The notes: generated by a model from the letters alone, not told the origin. A stretch of DNA of 64,000 nucleotides from an uncultured Alphaproteobacteria bacterium (GCA_902522465.1 CABYVV010000004.1:1-64000); one strand, 5' to 3'. Positions 49,717 to 60,769 are shown, counted from the first letter of the stretch. Numbers and translations: made by a program.

Positions 49717-52050
49717 TTATACAGAAATTTTTTTTGGATTGTCAAAAAAAATCTTTTCAAATTCATTGTGAGGTTTAAAAAAAGTTCTCTTTTTTTTAAA
49801 GAAAAATACCTTGCTAGACAAGTTTTCATAATAAGAATGCTCAATGAGAAAGTTTTGTTGATTTAGTTTTATTGGGTAAAATCCTAATTTTTCAAAAACT
49901 AATCTTTTTGATTTCACTTTATTTTGTTTTTTAATAATAAAAATTCTATCTTCAATAAAACTTTCTAATGTGTTTTTAAAAAAAACATTGATCAGCATCT
50001 GTTTAAAAAAATTGTTTCTTTTTAATTTATTATAAAAGAAATTTATACCCACTGTAAAACCCATTTCCTTATAGTCCTTCAATTCACTAGGTACAAGTTT
50101 ACTAAAAAAAATATTTATTAAATCTTTCTTACAATGACCAAGATTTTCTATCAAAGAAAAATTAATCGCTCTTGAAGCATTTGAAATATTTTTTAATTTT
50201 CTTATGGTGTTTATGAATGGAAGGTCTTGATTCATTTTAAACAAAAAAAACTCATTTAATTTTTTATTAATTTTGCTCTGGTACCTACCAAAATATTTAT
50301 CCACGAAAATTGATATTTTAGGGTTGTGTATTTCTTTTCCTTTTGTAAATTCTGCAACTTTATGATCTTTCCAAATAATTGAACCATCAATTTTGAAATC
50401 AAAATTTTGATTTTTAGTCAAAATAAAGCTTTCGACAATCTGAAAACAAATTAATTCTAAATTTTCGTCTAAAATTTTATTGTTAAAAATATTTTTACTA
50501 TACTTAAAGCTTGGATTTATTCTGAAATTTAGCCCTTCTATCCTCCCAATCTTTTCTTTACCAAAAAAAATATTTAAATCTTCAATTCTAACTATACCTT
50601 TTTTTTGAATTAATTGATTTTGATTTTCAAGTTGGATGCTTTTAATCTCTCCTACAAACTCTGATATTAGTTCCTCATGTAACTTTTTAGATAAATTTAA
50701 TTCTAACTCTTTAACTTGGTTTTTAAATTTATTATCACTCTCTATCCAATTTCTTTTAAATGATATAAAAGACCAAGTCCTTACTTGTGAAATTTTATAA
50801 TTAAGCTCAGAGATTTTATTAGAATATTTTCTTATATCATTAAGGTTGCTTTGCACCCAGATATCCGGAATCTTTTTTTTACTACTATTTAGAAATGTAA
50901 AAACTTTTTTAAGGAATCTTGTATGATATTCGTCTAGATTATGTGAATAATCTGGAATACTACAAACTTCCCATAATCTTTTTAATTTTAAAATATTTAA
51001 TGCTTCGGTTTTGATTTTTTTGTCCTCTAAAAAAATTCTCAAATATCTATGATCATTTCCATTCTTTTTAAGCTTAAAATAATTTTCTCTAGGATACTTT
51101 GACAAAGATTTTAATAAATCGTTTGGTGATCTAAAAGTTAGTTTATCATTTCTCCAAAAAATTTTTTTTATTTCTGTGTGCTCATAGTTCTCTACAAAGT
51201 TTATAATGTTATTGTTAATTTTTTTTAAATTACAGGTAGTTCCAAAATAACCATCATTACAAGACCTTCCAGCTCTTCCGGCTATTTGCGCTATCTCATC
51301 TAATTTTAGATATCTTTCATTAAATCCATCAAATTTTTTTATACTTGAAAAAAAAATATTTTTAATGTCCAAGTTCAAACCCATACCTATAGCATCAGTT
51401 GCCACTATAAAGTCTACCTTACCTTCTTCAAACAACTTAACTTGAGCATTTCTGACGTCAGGAGACAAAGCTCCTAAAACAACTGATACACCTCCATGCG
51501 TTTGTTTGATTTTATTAGCTATTTCATACACATCAACTTGAGAGAAGGCTATAACCGCGGATCTTTTTGGTAACCTTGTTAAATTTTTATAACCAATAAA
51601 CGATAATTTTGATAATCGTGATTTTTTATGTATTATTATTTTAGGGTATATCTCCTTTAGTATATTTTCCATACTTTGAGAACCAAGAAATAAGGTTTCT
51701 TTCGTACCTTTCATATTCAAAATTTTTTCCGTAAAAATATATCCTCTATCATAATCCGATGCCATTTGAACTTCGTCAATTGCGACAAATTCAAAATTTA
51801 TGTTTTTTGGAATTGATTCCACTGTACAGAAAAAATACCTTGCATTTTTTGGAATAATTTTTTCTTCCCCAGTAATAAGTGCAACACTATTATTATCAAA
51901 AGTTTTTTTTGCTCTTTCATAGTTTTCTCTAGCTAATAATCTTAACGGAAATCCGATTACGCCAGAGTTGTACTTATATAAAGTTTGGATGGCTGTGAAA
52001 GTTTTTCCAGTATTGGTTGGGCCCAAAAAAGCTGAAATTTTTTTTTTCAT
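49717..52050 (-). CDS. Suv3-like ATP-dependent helicase
   Basis: AFLGPTNTGKTFTAIQ (Walker A), VAIDEVQMASD, DFIVATDAIGMGLNLDI, IAQIAGRAGR. Confidence 0.92.
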   Translation of the reverse strand: MKKKISAFLGPTNTGKTFTAIQTLYKYNSGVIGFPLRLLARENYERAKKTFDNNSVALITGEEKIIPKNARYFFCTVESIPKNINFEFVAIDEVQMASDYDRGYIFTEKILNMKGTKETLFLGSQSMENILKEIYPKIIIHKKSRLSKLSFIGYKNLTRLPKRSAVIAFSQVDVYEIANKIKQTHGGVSVVLGALSPDVRNAQVKLFEEGKVDFIVATDAIGMGLNLDIKNIFFSSIKKFDGFNERYLKLDEIAQIAGRAGRSCNDGYFGTTCNLKKINNNIINFVENYEHTEIKKIFWRNDKLTFRSPNDLLKSLSKYPRENYFKLKKNGNDHRYLRIFLEDKKIKTEALNILKLKRLWEVCSIPDYSHNLDEYHTRFLKKVFTFLNSSKKKIPDIWVQSNLNDIRKYSNKISELNYKISQVRTWSFISFKRNWIESDNKFKNQVKELELNLSKKLHEELISEFVGEIKSIQLENQNQLIQKKGIVRIEDLNIFFGKEKIGRIEGLNFRINPSFKYSKNIFNNKILDENLELICFQIVESFILTKNQNFDFKIDGSIIWKDHKVAEFTKGKEIHNPKISIFVDKYFGRYQSKINKKLNEFFLFKMNQDLPFINTIRKLKNISNASRAINFSLIENLGHCKKDLINIFFSKLVPSELKDYKEMGFTVGINFFYNKLKRNNFFKQMLINVFFKNTLESFIEDRIFIIKKQNKVKSKRLVFEKLGFYPIKLNQQNFLIEHSYYENLSSKVFFFKKKRTFFKPHNEFEKIFFDNPKKISV

Positions 52051-52063
52051 AAATCATTTTTAC

Positions 52064-54676
52064 TTAAATTTTATTTAAAACATAGGGAAGAATTCCATCA
52101 TTTTTAAAATATTTAATTTCATTATCTGTATCTATTCTTGACAAAACCTCGATATGCAAATTATCTCCATCTTCAAGATCAACTTTTATTTCTTTTTTAA
52201 TATTTGGTTCTAATAAATACTCACTCAACCTTCCTAAATTAAATACTTCAGCACCAAAAAATTTTAAATCTTCTATTTTATTGTTAACGAATTGAAGAGG
52301 TAAAACTCCCATTCCCACAAGGTTAGACCTATGAATTCTTTCGAAACTTTCTGCAATAACTGCTTTCACTCCAAGTAACCTTGTCCCTTTAGCCGCCCAA
52401 TCTCTAGATGAGCCTGTACCATACTCTTTACCAGCTAACACAACTAGAGGTACTTCTTCTTCTTGATATTTCTGGGCAATATCAAATATTTCTCCCTCTT
52501 TTTTTGTAGGGAAATGTTTAGTATATCCTCCGGTTTTATCTACCATTTTATTTTTTATTCTTACATTAGCAAATGTACCTCTTGTCATAATTTCATGATT
52601 ACCTCTCCTTGCTCCATAGGAGTTGAAGTCATCTACTTTTATTTGTCTATCTCTGAGATATTTTCCTGCTGAACTTCTTTCTTTAATTACACCTGCAGGA
52701 GAAATATGATCCGTAGTAATTGAATCACCTAAAATTAAAAGAGGTCTAGCCCTTAAATCTTCATCAATATTATTTTTTTCTTGATCAAGGAAGGGAGGTT
52801 TTTTTATATATGTTGAAGTTAGAGACCATTCATATGTAGATGAATTTTTAACATTAAGTTTTTCCCATTCAAGGTCGCCCTTGAAAATATTTGAGTAATT
52901 TTTTTCGTAAAAATCTCTTTTTATTGTCTGTTTCAATATACTCTCTACTTGAAATTTTAGTGGCCATAAATCTTTCAAATAAATGTTTATTCCATCTTTT
53001 TTACACAAAGGATCTTTTTGAATATCTAAATCAACTCTCCCGGCTAGCGCATATAAAACAACCAATGGAGGAGATGCAAGAAAATTAGACTTTATACTTG
53101 GGTGGATTCTGCCTTCAAAATTTCTATTTCCAGAAATTACACTACATACATTTAGATCCTTTTTTATAATCTCATCATTTACTTTTTTGTCTAATGGTCC
53201 TGAGTTACCAATACAAGTTGTGCACCCATACCCAACAATATTAAAACCTAACTGATCTAGGTAGCTCATCAAATTTGATTCTTTAAGATACTTATCAACG
53301 ACTTTGCTTCCAGGGGCAAAAGACGTTTTTACCCACCATGGAACTTTCAACCCTAACTCAATAGCCTTTTTCGCTATTAATCCAGCCATTATCAAAACCG
53401 AAGGATTTGATGTGTTAGTGCAACTTGTTATAGCTGCAATGCAAACCTTACCATGTGAAAGTTCATTTTCTTTTCTTTCGTAAGTTTTTTCCTGAGTTTG
53501 AAGTGTTTCAGAAAATTTTTTAGGCACTTGCTTTAGATCTATCCTATCTTGTGGTCTTTTTGGACCTGAAATGCATGGTTGGATTTCATCCAAACTAATT
53601 TTCAAACTTTTATTGTAATTAATTTTTTCACCACCATTTCTCCATATCTTTTGTTTTTTTGCATAAGTTTCTACAATCTTTATAAGTTTTTTATCTCTTC
53701 CGGTTATATTTAGATAATCAAGTGTTTCTTTATCAATAGGAAAAAAACCGCATGTAGCTCCGTATTCAGGCGCCATATTGGAAATGGTTGATCTTTCTGA
53801 AAGAGTCAAACTATCAAGACCATCGCCATAAAATTCCACAAACTTTCCAACAACATTCATTTTTCTAAGTTTTTCAGTAATATTTAAGACTAAATCAGTC
53901 GCTGTAAGCCCATCTTTCAATTTACCTGTTAAATTCACACCAACAACTTCAGGAATTTGCATTGATATAGGTTGGCCGAGCATAACTGCTTCAGCTTCGA
54001 TCCCTCCCACTCCCCATCCAAGAACTGATAATGCATTTACCATTGTTGTGTGACTGTCTGTACCGACAACCGAATCTAAAAAGAGTAATTTATCCTTTAA
54101 ACTTACAACCTCTGCCAAAAATTCAATGTTAATTTGGTGACAAATTCCTGAACCAGGTGGAAATAAAAAAAAATTCTTTAGTGAACCTTGTGCCCATTTT
54201 AATAATCTGTATCTCTCCGAATTTCTCTCATATTCTTTCTTTACATTTAAAAAAAGTGAATTTTTTTGAGAATTACTATCAACATTTATAGAGTGATCAA
54301 TAATTAAACTCACAGGTACAACTGGATTAACTTTCTCAGGATTTTGACCTTTACTTTTTACTTTATCACGCATTGCAGCTAAGTCTGCAACTGCTGGAAC
54401 ACCAGTATAATCTTGCATTAGAACACGACTAGGTGAAAATAATATTTCTTTACCTGTTCTTTGATTAATTAAGTTGTCAATGTCATTCTCAGTAATTTTC
54501 AAATCATCAATTTTTCTTATTAAGTTTTCTAATAGCACTCGATATGAAAAAGGTAAATTTTCTAATTTAAAGTTTAATAATCTTTCTGCTTTATCAAGAC
54601 TTACAATATCGAATTTTTTTTGTTCAATTTCTAAGGTATCAAAAAATTTAGTAGTTGTTAGATTCATTTTCTTCAC
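52064..54676 (-). CDS. acnA: aconitate hydratase A
   Basis: VLMQDYTGVPAVADLAAMRD, SHTTMVNALSVLGWGVGGIEAEAVMLGQP, AAITSCTNTSNPSVL, GRDWAAKGTRLLGVKAVIAESFERIHRSNLVGMGVLPLQF-like region. Confidence 0.98.
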   Translation of the reverse strand: MKKMNLTTTKFFDTLEIEQKKFDIVSLDKAERLLNFKLENLPFSYRVLLENLIRKIDDLKITENDIDNLINQRTGKEILFSPSRVLMQDYTGVPAVADLAAMRDKVKSKGQNPEKVNPVVPVSLIIDHSINVDSNSQKNSLFLNVKKEYERNSERYRLLKWAQGSLKNFFLFPPGSGICHQINIEFLAEVVSLKDKLLFLDSVVGTDSHTTMVNALSVLGWGVGGIEAEAVMLGQPISMQIPEVVGVNLTGKLKDGLTATDLVLNITEKLRKMNVVGKFVEFYGDGLDSLTLSERSTISNMAPEYGATCGFFPIDKETLDYLNITGRDKKLIKIVETYAKKQKIWRNGGEKINYNKSLKISLDEIQPCISGPKRPQDRIDLKQVPKKFSETLQTQEKTYERKENELSHGKVCIAAITSCTNTSNPSVLIMAGLIAKKAIELGLKVPWWVKTSFAPGSKVVDKYLKESNLMSYLDQLGFNIVGYGCTTCIGNSGPLDKKVNDEIIKKDLNVCSVISGNRNFEGRIHPSIKSNFLASPPLVVLYALAGRVDLDIQKDPLCKKDGINIYLKDLWPLKFQVESILKQTIKRDFYEKNYSNIFKGDLEWEKLNVKNSSTYEWSLTSTYIKKPPFLDQEKNNIDEDLRARPLLILGDSITTDHISPAGVIKERSSAGKYLRDRQIKVDDFNSYGARRGNHEIMTRGTFANVRIKNKMVDKTGGYTKHFPTKKEGEIFDIAQKYQEEEVPLVVLAGKEYGTGSSRDWAAKGTRLLGVKAVIAESFERIHRSNLVGMGVLPLQFVNNKIEDLKFFGAEVFNLGRLSEYLLEPNIKKEIKVDLEDGDNLHIEVLSRIDTDNEIKYFKNDGILPYVLNKI

Positions 54677-54710
54677 TAATCTCTATTATAAACATAAAAT
54701 AAAAAATTGC

Positions 54711-55379
54711 ATGGTCCTTGAAATTATATCAGTCTTCTTTTACAGAAATAAAAGGTTAATCTTTGATAACTTTAATTTAAAATTAAAAAATTCTCAAATA
54801 ATGATTTTGATAGGTAGCAATGGAATTGGCAAAACAACACTTTTTGAATTAATAGTTGGTATTTTAGAACCTCAAAAAGGCATAATAAAAATTAACAATC
54901 AACTCATCCAAAAAATGTTTGAAAAAAAAAGAAAAAATTTCACATACCTTCCACACAAAGATGGACTAAAAGATAACCTAACAATCATAGAAAATATTGA
55001 AAATTGGAACTATTTATCGGCGAGTAAATATGATTTTGTGAAGTTAAAAAGTAGTTTAGATTATTTCGATCTTTTTAAAATTAAAGACGAAAATGTTGGG
55101 AACTTATCACAAGGGCAGAGAAAAAAGGTTTCACTTTCGAAACTTATACTTTCTAACAATTTATTATGGCTACTAGATGAACCCTTTAATGGTCTAGACT
55201 CAGATTCAATCATAAAAACAAAAAGGATTTTGGAAAATCATAGAAAAAATGGGGGATCAGTTCTACTTTCAAGCCACATAGATGTTAAAATTAAGAGTTC
55301 AAGAAAAATAGTCCTTAACAAACTTAGGCAAAAAAGAAGAAGAGATATTTGTGAAATTAATTCTTGGGAGGAACTATGA
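54711..55379 (+). CDS. ccmA: cytochrome c biogenesis heme exporter ATP-binding protein
   Basis: Start set at ATG 54711 (MVLEIISVFFYRNKRLIFDNF); Walker A GSNGIGKTTLFELI, LSQGQRKKVSLSKLILSNNLLWLLDEPFNGLD. Confidence 0.88.
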   Translation: MVLEIISVFFYRNKRLIFDNFNLKLKNSQIMILIGSNGIGKTTLFELIVGILEPQKGIIKINNQLIQKMFEKKRKNFTYLPHKDGLKDNLTIIENIENWNYLSASKYDFVKLKSSLDYFDLFKIKDENVGNLSQGQRKKVSLSKLILSNNLLWLLDEPFNGLDSDSIIKTKRILENHRKNGGSVLLSSHIDVKIKSSRKIVLNKLRQKRRRDICEINSWEEL

Positions 55380-56050
55380 GAATTGATGGTTTTTTCAATT
55401 TAATTAAAAGAGAAATGAGAATTTGTTTGAAAAATTCTTTTGTAATGATTTCTTTTTCATCTTTTTTTTTAATTTCAATTTTAATTTTTGTTTTTGCATT
55501 TGGATCTGGTTCGATTGATGGTGATAAATTATATAAGCCTATTGTTTGGGTACTTCTTATTTTTTCACTGATGCTAATTAGCGAGAATTTTACAAATAAT
55601 GATTATGCAGACGGAAGTCTTAAAGAAATGCAATTTCTTGGTTATTCAGAAGAAGTCATTATATTATCAAAGGGCATTGCTATGTGGTTTATGATTATGT
55701 TGCCAACATTTTTTTTGATCCCAATTTCTTCTATCTTATTCAATGTAACTTTTACAAATTCTGTGATTTTGTTTTTAAATATTTGTTTAGCTTGCCCAAG
55801 TCTAATTCTAATTTCTTTGGTTTCATCACTTTTTTCAATACAGCTTAAAAATAATAAAATTATACAATTCATTATTATTTTTCCATTTTATATGCCGATT
55901 ATAATATTTACCACCTCAACGACTAACAATGATATTGATGGTTATATATTTGATGATAATAATTTTTTAATTTTAATTGGAATTTTTTTTATTACATTAC
56001 CAATTAGTTTACTTACAAGTAAATTAATTATGAAAGAAATAAATAGATGA
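55376..56050 (+). CDS. ccmB: heme exporter membrane protein CcmB
   Basis: MRIDGFFNLIKREMRICLKNSF; six-TM layout; between ccmA and ccmC. Confidence 0.88.
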   Translation: MRIDGFFNLIKREMRICLKNSFVMISFSSFFLISILIFVFAFGSGSIDGDKLYKPIVWVLLIFSLMLISENFTNNDYADGSLKEMQFLGYSEEVIILSKGIAMWFMIMLPTFFLIPISSILFNVTFTNSVILFLNICLACPSLILISLVSSLFSIQLKNNKIIQFIIIFPFYMPIIIFTTSTTNNDIDGYIFDDNNFLILIGIFFITLPISLLTSKLIMKEINR

Positions 56051-56766
56051 TATTCAAGTTTGCAAATCCCTTAAGATTCCAAAAGTTCGTGAGTAAATAT
56101 CAACCAACTTTACTTTATTTGTCTCTGATATTTTTAGTATGCGGACTTTTCTTTAGTTTTTTCAATAGTCCACCCGACTATATGCAAGGTGAAACAGTAA
56201 GAATTATGTATATTCATGTCCCATGTGCTTGGTTTTCTCTAATGATTTATTCTTTAATTGCAATCTGTTCTTTATTTTCTATTGTGTTTAAGCACACACT
56301 TGCTGATATAATTTCAAGAGCAAGTGCTCCAATTGGAGCTTCTTTCACTCTTGCTACACTTATCACAGGTTCCATTTGGGGTAAACCAACTTGGGGAACC
56401 TGGTGGGTTTGGGATGCCAGATTAACCTCTGAATTGATTTTATTTTTTATTTATCTCGGCCTAATTCTGATAACTACTTCTTATGAAGACAAGTCTAAAG
56501 GTGATAGATACGCATCCATACTAGCTGTTGTAGGTATTGTAAACTTACCCATAATAAAATGGTCGGTCGACTGGTGGAATACATTGCATCAACCAGCGAG
56601 TATATCTAAACTATCCTCTCCTTCAATTGATCAATCAATGTTAACTCCGCTTTTTATAATGACTATTTCATTTTTATTTTTCTTTGTATCAGTTCTACTA
56701 ATGAGAATAAAAGCTGAAATCATTCAAAGAAAAATTGATGTTATAAGATTTAATAGGGTAGATTAA
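56047..56766 (+). CDS. ccmC: heme exporter/lyase component CcmC
   Basis: MQGETVRIMYIHVPCAWFSLMIY, GSIWGKPTWGTWWVWDARLTSELILFFIYLG tryptophan-rich motif. Confidence 0.95.
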   Translation: MIFKFANPLRFQKFVSKYQPTLLYLSLIFLVCGLFFSFFNSPPDYMQGETVRIMYIHVPCAWFSLMIYSLIAICSLFSIVFKHTLADIISRASAPIGASFTLATLITGSIWGKPTWGTWWVWDARLTSELILFFIYLGLILITTSYEDKSKGDRYASILAVVGIVNLPIIKWSVDWWNTLHQPASISKLSSPSIDQSMLTPLFIMTISFLFFFVSVLLMRIKAEIIQRKIDVIRFNRVD

Positions 56767-56936
56767 TGAGATATTTTTCAAACTTTATAGATTCCGGAGA
56801 TCATTTTACTTATGTATGTTTATCATATTTTATAGTTTTTCTAATACTCTTTCTTATGTTTTTTTTGAGTTATACAAAAACCAAAAAACTTGAAAAAGAG
56901 TTTACACTTCTTTCAAAAAATGAAACCAAAAAATAA
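56766..56936 (+). CDS. ccmD: heme exporter protein D (short)
   Basis: 56-aa single-TM ORF MRYFSNFIDSGDHFTYVCLSYFIVFLILFLMFFLSYTKTKKLEKEF...; correct position; not in the ORF track. Confidence 0.8.
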   Translation: MRYFSNFIDSGDHFTYVCLSYFIVFLILFLMFFLSYTKTKKLEKEFTLLSKNETKK

Positions 56937-57375
56937 AAGATTATTAACCTTGATTGCCTTCGTTACGATGACATCGTTAGGCTTCACAATTTTGTTGGTA
57001 AGTCTAAGAGAAAATTTAATTTTTTTTTATTCCCCAACTGAAGTTTTTGAAAAAACCTTTGATTCAAATAAAAAGATTCGAGTTGGAGGTATGGTAAAGA
57101 AGAAAAGTGTGGAAAAAAAAATTAAAGAAATTGATGGAAGAAAATTAGAAGAAATCACATTTATTATAACTGATTATAATAAAGAAATATTAATTTTATA
57201 TGTAGGAATACTTCCTGATCTGTTTAAAGAGGGTCAGGGTGTTGTGGTTGAAGGAATGATAAAAAATCCAGGTGTTTTCAATGCAACTAATGTTTTAGCC
57301 AAACATGATGAGAACTATATGCCACCAGAAATCAAAGATATAAAAACAATAAAGGAAAATAGTAATGGTATCTGA
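56920..57375 (+). CDS. ccmE: heme chaperone CcmE
   Basis: KPKNKRLLTLIAFVTMTSLGFTILL, FYSPTEVFEKTFDSNKKIRVGGMV, VLAKHDENYMPPEI (heme-binding HDENYMP). Confidence 0.95.
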   Translation: MKPKNKRLLTLIAFVTMTSLGFTILLVSLRENLIFFYSPTEVFEKTFDSNKKIRVGGMVKKKSVEKKIKEIDGRKLEEITFIITDYNKEILILYVGILPDLFKEGQGVVVEGMIKNPGVFNATNVLAKHDENYMPPEIKDIKTIKENSNGI

Positions 57376-59269
57376 ACTAGGTTTTGTTTTTCTTACATTG
57401 ACTTTGGTTTTGTCAAGTTTGAGCTTCGCTCAACTTTCTGTAAAAGGCTTAGGCTTTGAAGTTTTTAATTTTTCTCAGGTAAAACTGACAAATGCCATCT
57501 TTTTTTTTACTCTTACATCATTTATTTGCCTAACCTATTCATTCTTAGATTCCGATTTCACTTTAGATGTAATATCAAAGAATTCAAACAGCCAACTCCC
57601 CTTAATTTATAAGTTTACAGGTGTTTGGGGCAATCATGAAGGCTCAATACTTCTTTGGCTTCTAGTAATGACATTCTTTGGATTTCTTTTTTCAAGCAGT
57701 AGTTTAGTGTCTCCAACGTTCAAGGATGAGGTTTTAAAAGTTCAAAATAGTTTATGTTTTTTAATCGTATCATTTATTGTATTTACTTCTAATCCTTTCC
57801 AAAAATCTTTTCCTCCTCCTGTCCAAGGTGCTGATTTAAACCCATTATTGCAAGATCCTGGACTAGCAATTCATCCACCTTTCTTATATATGGGTTATGT
57901 AGGATTTTCAATTATATACTCTATTTCTGTGGCAGCTATGACTGAACAATCTAATCATTTTTTAAAAATTTTAAAACCTTGGGTATTTATGTCATGGATT
58001 TTTTTAACTTGTGGTATTGGTCTTGGAAGCTGGTGGGCATACTATGAACTTGGATGGGGTGGATTTTGGTTTTGGGATCCTGTGGAAAATGCCTCACTTT
58101 TACCATGGTTAACAGCGTCAGCCTTGTTACATACTATAGTTATTGCTGACAAAAAGAAAATATTGGTAAATTGGACAATAGCACTTTCTATCCTTACTTT
58201 TATTTTGAGTTTACTTGGAACTTTTTTAGTTAGGTCAGGAGTTTTGGTATCAGTTCATGCTTTTGCAAACGATCCGACACGAGGTGTATATATTTTGCTA
58301 CTTTTAGCTTCAATAAGCTTCTACGGGATTTTTAAATTTATTAACCATCAAAAACAAAATCAAGAAAATTTTCATATTAAATTAATTTCAAGAGAAGGCA
58401 TGATTTCCTTAAATAATATATTTATGCTTTCCATTGCATTCACAATATTAATCGGAACAATTTACCCATTGTTTTCCAGTGTATTATTCAACACAAAAAT
58501 ATCAGTTGGTGCTCCTTTCTTTAATTCAATATTAATTCCCGTTATGTTTCCATTTGTGTTTGGAATGATTTTGGGTCCTTTTACAAAATGGAATAGAGAT
58601 GATTTATTACTGATTTTGAACAGAATAAAAATCTTGCTCTTATCTCTCATTCTTTTTTCTCTAATCACCTGGTATATTAATTTTAGAGATCCAGTTTTAT
58701 CAATTATATTTATAATTTTAGGTGGTTGTATAATATTAAGTTCACTCTTCGAATTTCTTCAAATCCTGAGAAATAAAAATAGATTGATAAAAATACCAAA
58801 AAAAATGATTGCTCAAATACTAGCTCATTCTGGTATTGGTCTCTTAATTATTGGCGCAACTGGAAGTAGTATTCTAAAAGAAGAAAAAATTCAATTTCAA
58901 GAGATTGGAGAATCAATATCAATTAAAGATTTTAATGTAGAGTTCATTGGTGTAAAAAAAGTAGAAGGACCAAACTACTTAAGTCAAATGGGAGAATTCA
59001 AGATAATACAAAACAATAAATTATTAACAATTTTAAAACCTGAAAAGAGATTTTATAATTCTGGGAAACAAGTTACAACTGAAGCAGCTATATATTCAAG
59101 ATTTAGCGGAGACCTATATATTGCTCTAGGTGAGGTGCATGAAAATAAAACTCAATGGACAACTCGAATTTGGTTTAATCCTTACACATTATGGATATGG
59201 ATCGGAGTTATCTTTTTGGCCTCTGGGGGACTATTTTCATGGTTTAATAGTTTAAAAAAAAGAAAATGA
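57365..59269 (+). CDS. ccmF: heme lyase CcmF
   Basis: GVWGNHEGSILLWLLVM, GADLNPLLQDPGLAIHPPFLYMGYVGFS, ELGWGGFWFWDPVENASLLPWL. Confidence 0.97.
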   Translation: MVSELGFVFLTLTLVLSSLSFAQLSVKGLGFEVFNFSQVKLTNAIFFFTLTSFICLTYSFLDSDFTLDVISKNSNSQLPLIYKFTGVWGNHEGSILLWLLVMTFFGFLFSSSSLVSPTFKDEVLKVQNSLCFLIVSFIVFTSNPFQKSFPPPVQGADLNPLLQDPGLAIHPPFLYMGYVGFSIIYSISVAAMTEQSNHFLKILKPWVFMSWIFLTCGIGLGSWWAYYELGWGGFWFWDPVENASLLPWLTASALLHTIVIADKKKILVNWTIALSILTFILSLLGTFLVRSGVLVSVHAFANDPTRGVYILLLLASISFYGIFKFINHQKQNQENFHIKLISREGMISLNNIFMLSIAFTILIGTIYPLFSSVLFNTKISVGAPFFNSILIPVMFPFVFGMILGPFTKWNRDDLLLILNRIKILLLSLILFSLITWYINFRDPVLSIIFIILGGCIILSSLFEFLQILRNKNRLIKIPKKMIAQILAHSGIGLLIIGATGSSILKEEKIQFQEIGESISIKDFNVEFIGVKKVEGPNYLSQMGEFKIIQNNKLLTILKPEKRFYNSGKQVTTEAAIYSRFSGDLYIALGEVHENKTQWTTRIWFNPYTLWIWIGVIFLASGGLFSWFNSLKKRK

Positions 59270-59769
59270 GATACTTCTTAATAGTTATATTTATTTTCAT
59301 TCTTGTCATTTTTTATAAAGGATTAAAAAAAGATCCTACAGTAATTCCATCAAATTTATTATCAAAAGAAATTCCTGAATTTTCTATTTCTAGTTTCAGT
59401 GGGTCAACATTAAAAACTAAAGATCTAAGAGATAATAAAGTAAAAATTGTTAACTTTTTTGCATCATGGTGCCCTCCTTGTAAAATTGAACATAATCAAC
59501 TTCTAGAACTCAGCAAAAAAATTCCTGTATATGGAATTGCAAAGAAAAATACACATGATGATCTATCTAAATGGTTTGAAAATAATGGAAACCCATATAC
59601 TAGGGTCGGAATGGATACCAATGGTGAAGCAAGTATTGAATGGGGTGTCTATGGTTTGCCAGAGACATTTATAATAGATAAAGGAGGAATTGTAAAATAT
59701 AAACATGTTGGTCCTCTTATGAAAAGAGATCAAGAACACATTGAAAAAATTATTAAAAAGCTCCAATGA
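59266..59769 (+). CDS. ccmG: thiol:disulfide interchange protein CcmG/DsbE
   Basis: KIVNFFASWCPPCKIEHNQL, EWGVYGLPETFIIDKGGIVKYKHVGPL. Confidence 0.95.
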   Translation: MRYFLIVIFIFILVIFYKGLKKDPTVIPSNLLSKEIPEFSISSFSGSTLKTKDLRDNKVKIVNFFASWCPPCKIEHNQLLELSKKIPVYGIAKKNTHDDLSKWFENNGNPYTRVGMDTNGEASIEWGVYGLPETFIIDKGGIVKYKHVGPLMKRDQEHIEKIIKKLQ

Positions 59770-60134
59770 AATATCTTTTTATATTTTTGAGTTTTCTATA
59801 TTTAAATGTATTAGCAATCGAGCCCAATGAAATCCTTGAAGACGGAGACTTGGAAAAAATAGCAGTTGAAATAAGTAAGGAATTAAGATGCTTAGTGTGC
59901 CAAAATGAAGACATTCACAACTCAAATGCAGATATAGCTAAAGACTTAAGGATCTTGGTAAGAAAAAAATTAGAGTCAGGAGAATCTAAGAAAGAGATTT
60001 TGAAATATGTGCACGATCGTTATGGCGATTTTGTTTTATTTTCTCCTCCTTTCAAGTTTCAAAATATAGGACTATGGATAATACCCCTTTTATTTTTTCT
60101 ATTAATGACTTTTTTCTTTTTTAGGAAAAGTTAA
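59766..60134 (+). CDS. ccmH: cytochrome c-type biogenesis protein CcmH
   Basis: ELRCLVCQNEDIHNSNADIAKDLRILVRKKLESGESKKEILKYVHDRYGDFVLFSPPF (LRCxxCQN). Confidence 0.95.
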   Translation: MKYLFIFLSFLYLNVLAIEPNEILEDGDLEKIAVEISKELRCLVCQNEDIHNSNADIAKDLRILVRKKLESGESKKEILKYVHDRYGDFVLFSPPFKFQNIGLWIIPLLFFLLMTFFFFRKS

Positions 60135-60769
60135 TGATCTTTTTTTTTTTTATAACTCTTTTAATAATTTTCTTTACCTCGTTATATTTTAAAAAAATAA
60201 AAAAAACAAAAAATGGATTTCTAATATTTTTTTTTTATGTGCTAACTTTTACTGGAATTTTATACTTCACAAAGGGAAATATTGAAACTTTTCACTTCGA
60301 AAAAGAACTGAACGAAAATATAAGAAAAGTTTTAAATGATCCAGATAAATTAAAGGATATTGATCCAAAGATAATTATAACATTTTTAGAAAAGAAACTT
60401 AAAAAAACGCCTGACGATCTTAATGGATGGTTAATTTTGGCAAGAACATGTGTTATTGGTGGTTTTTATCAGAAAGCAGATCTACACTATAAAACTGCAC
60501 TTAAAAATTTCCCAAATAATAAGAATCTTTTACTAGAATACTCAATTTTAAAAAAAAATACTAATCAAACGAAAAGTGCCATGTATTATTTGTTAAAAGT
60601 AAAATCACTTTATCCTAAGGATGAAAAGGCAAGAGAGTTAATTATAGATATTCTATTGAAGAACAATAAAGAAAAGGCTGCAGAAAAAGAAATAAACGAG
60701 CTATTTATATTAAAGAATGAAGATGAGAATTATCTGAAATATTTAAGAAAAAAGTTCAATTTACAATAG
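60134..60769 (+). CDS. ccmI: CcmI-like TPR membrane protein
   Basis: N-terminal TM segments and TPR-like repeats (DDLNGWLILARTCVIGGFYQKADLHYKTALKNFPNN); end of ccm cluster. Confidence 0.8.
   Translation: MIFFFFITLLIIFFTSLYFKKIKKTKNGFLIFFFYVLTFTGILYFTKGNIETFHFEKELNENIRKVLNDPDKLKDIDPKIIITFLEKKLKKTPDDLNGWLILARTCVIGGFYQKADLHYKTALKNFPNNKNLLLEYSILKKNTNQTKSAMYYLLKVKSLYPKDEKARELIIDILLKNNKEKAAEKEINELFILKNEDENYLKYLRKKFNLQ

Noticed and set aside
54474-54710. N-terminal extension of the ccmA ORF in the track
   Set aside because: It overlaps the acnA 5' coding region antisense; the CcmA-like sequence begins at ATG 54711.
56766-60769. Possible missing or rearranged ccm genes
   Set aside because: After adding the short ccmD ORF by hand, the cluster is complete and collinear (ccmA-I), so it is ordinary.
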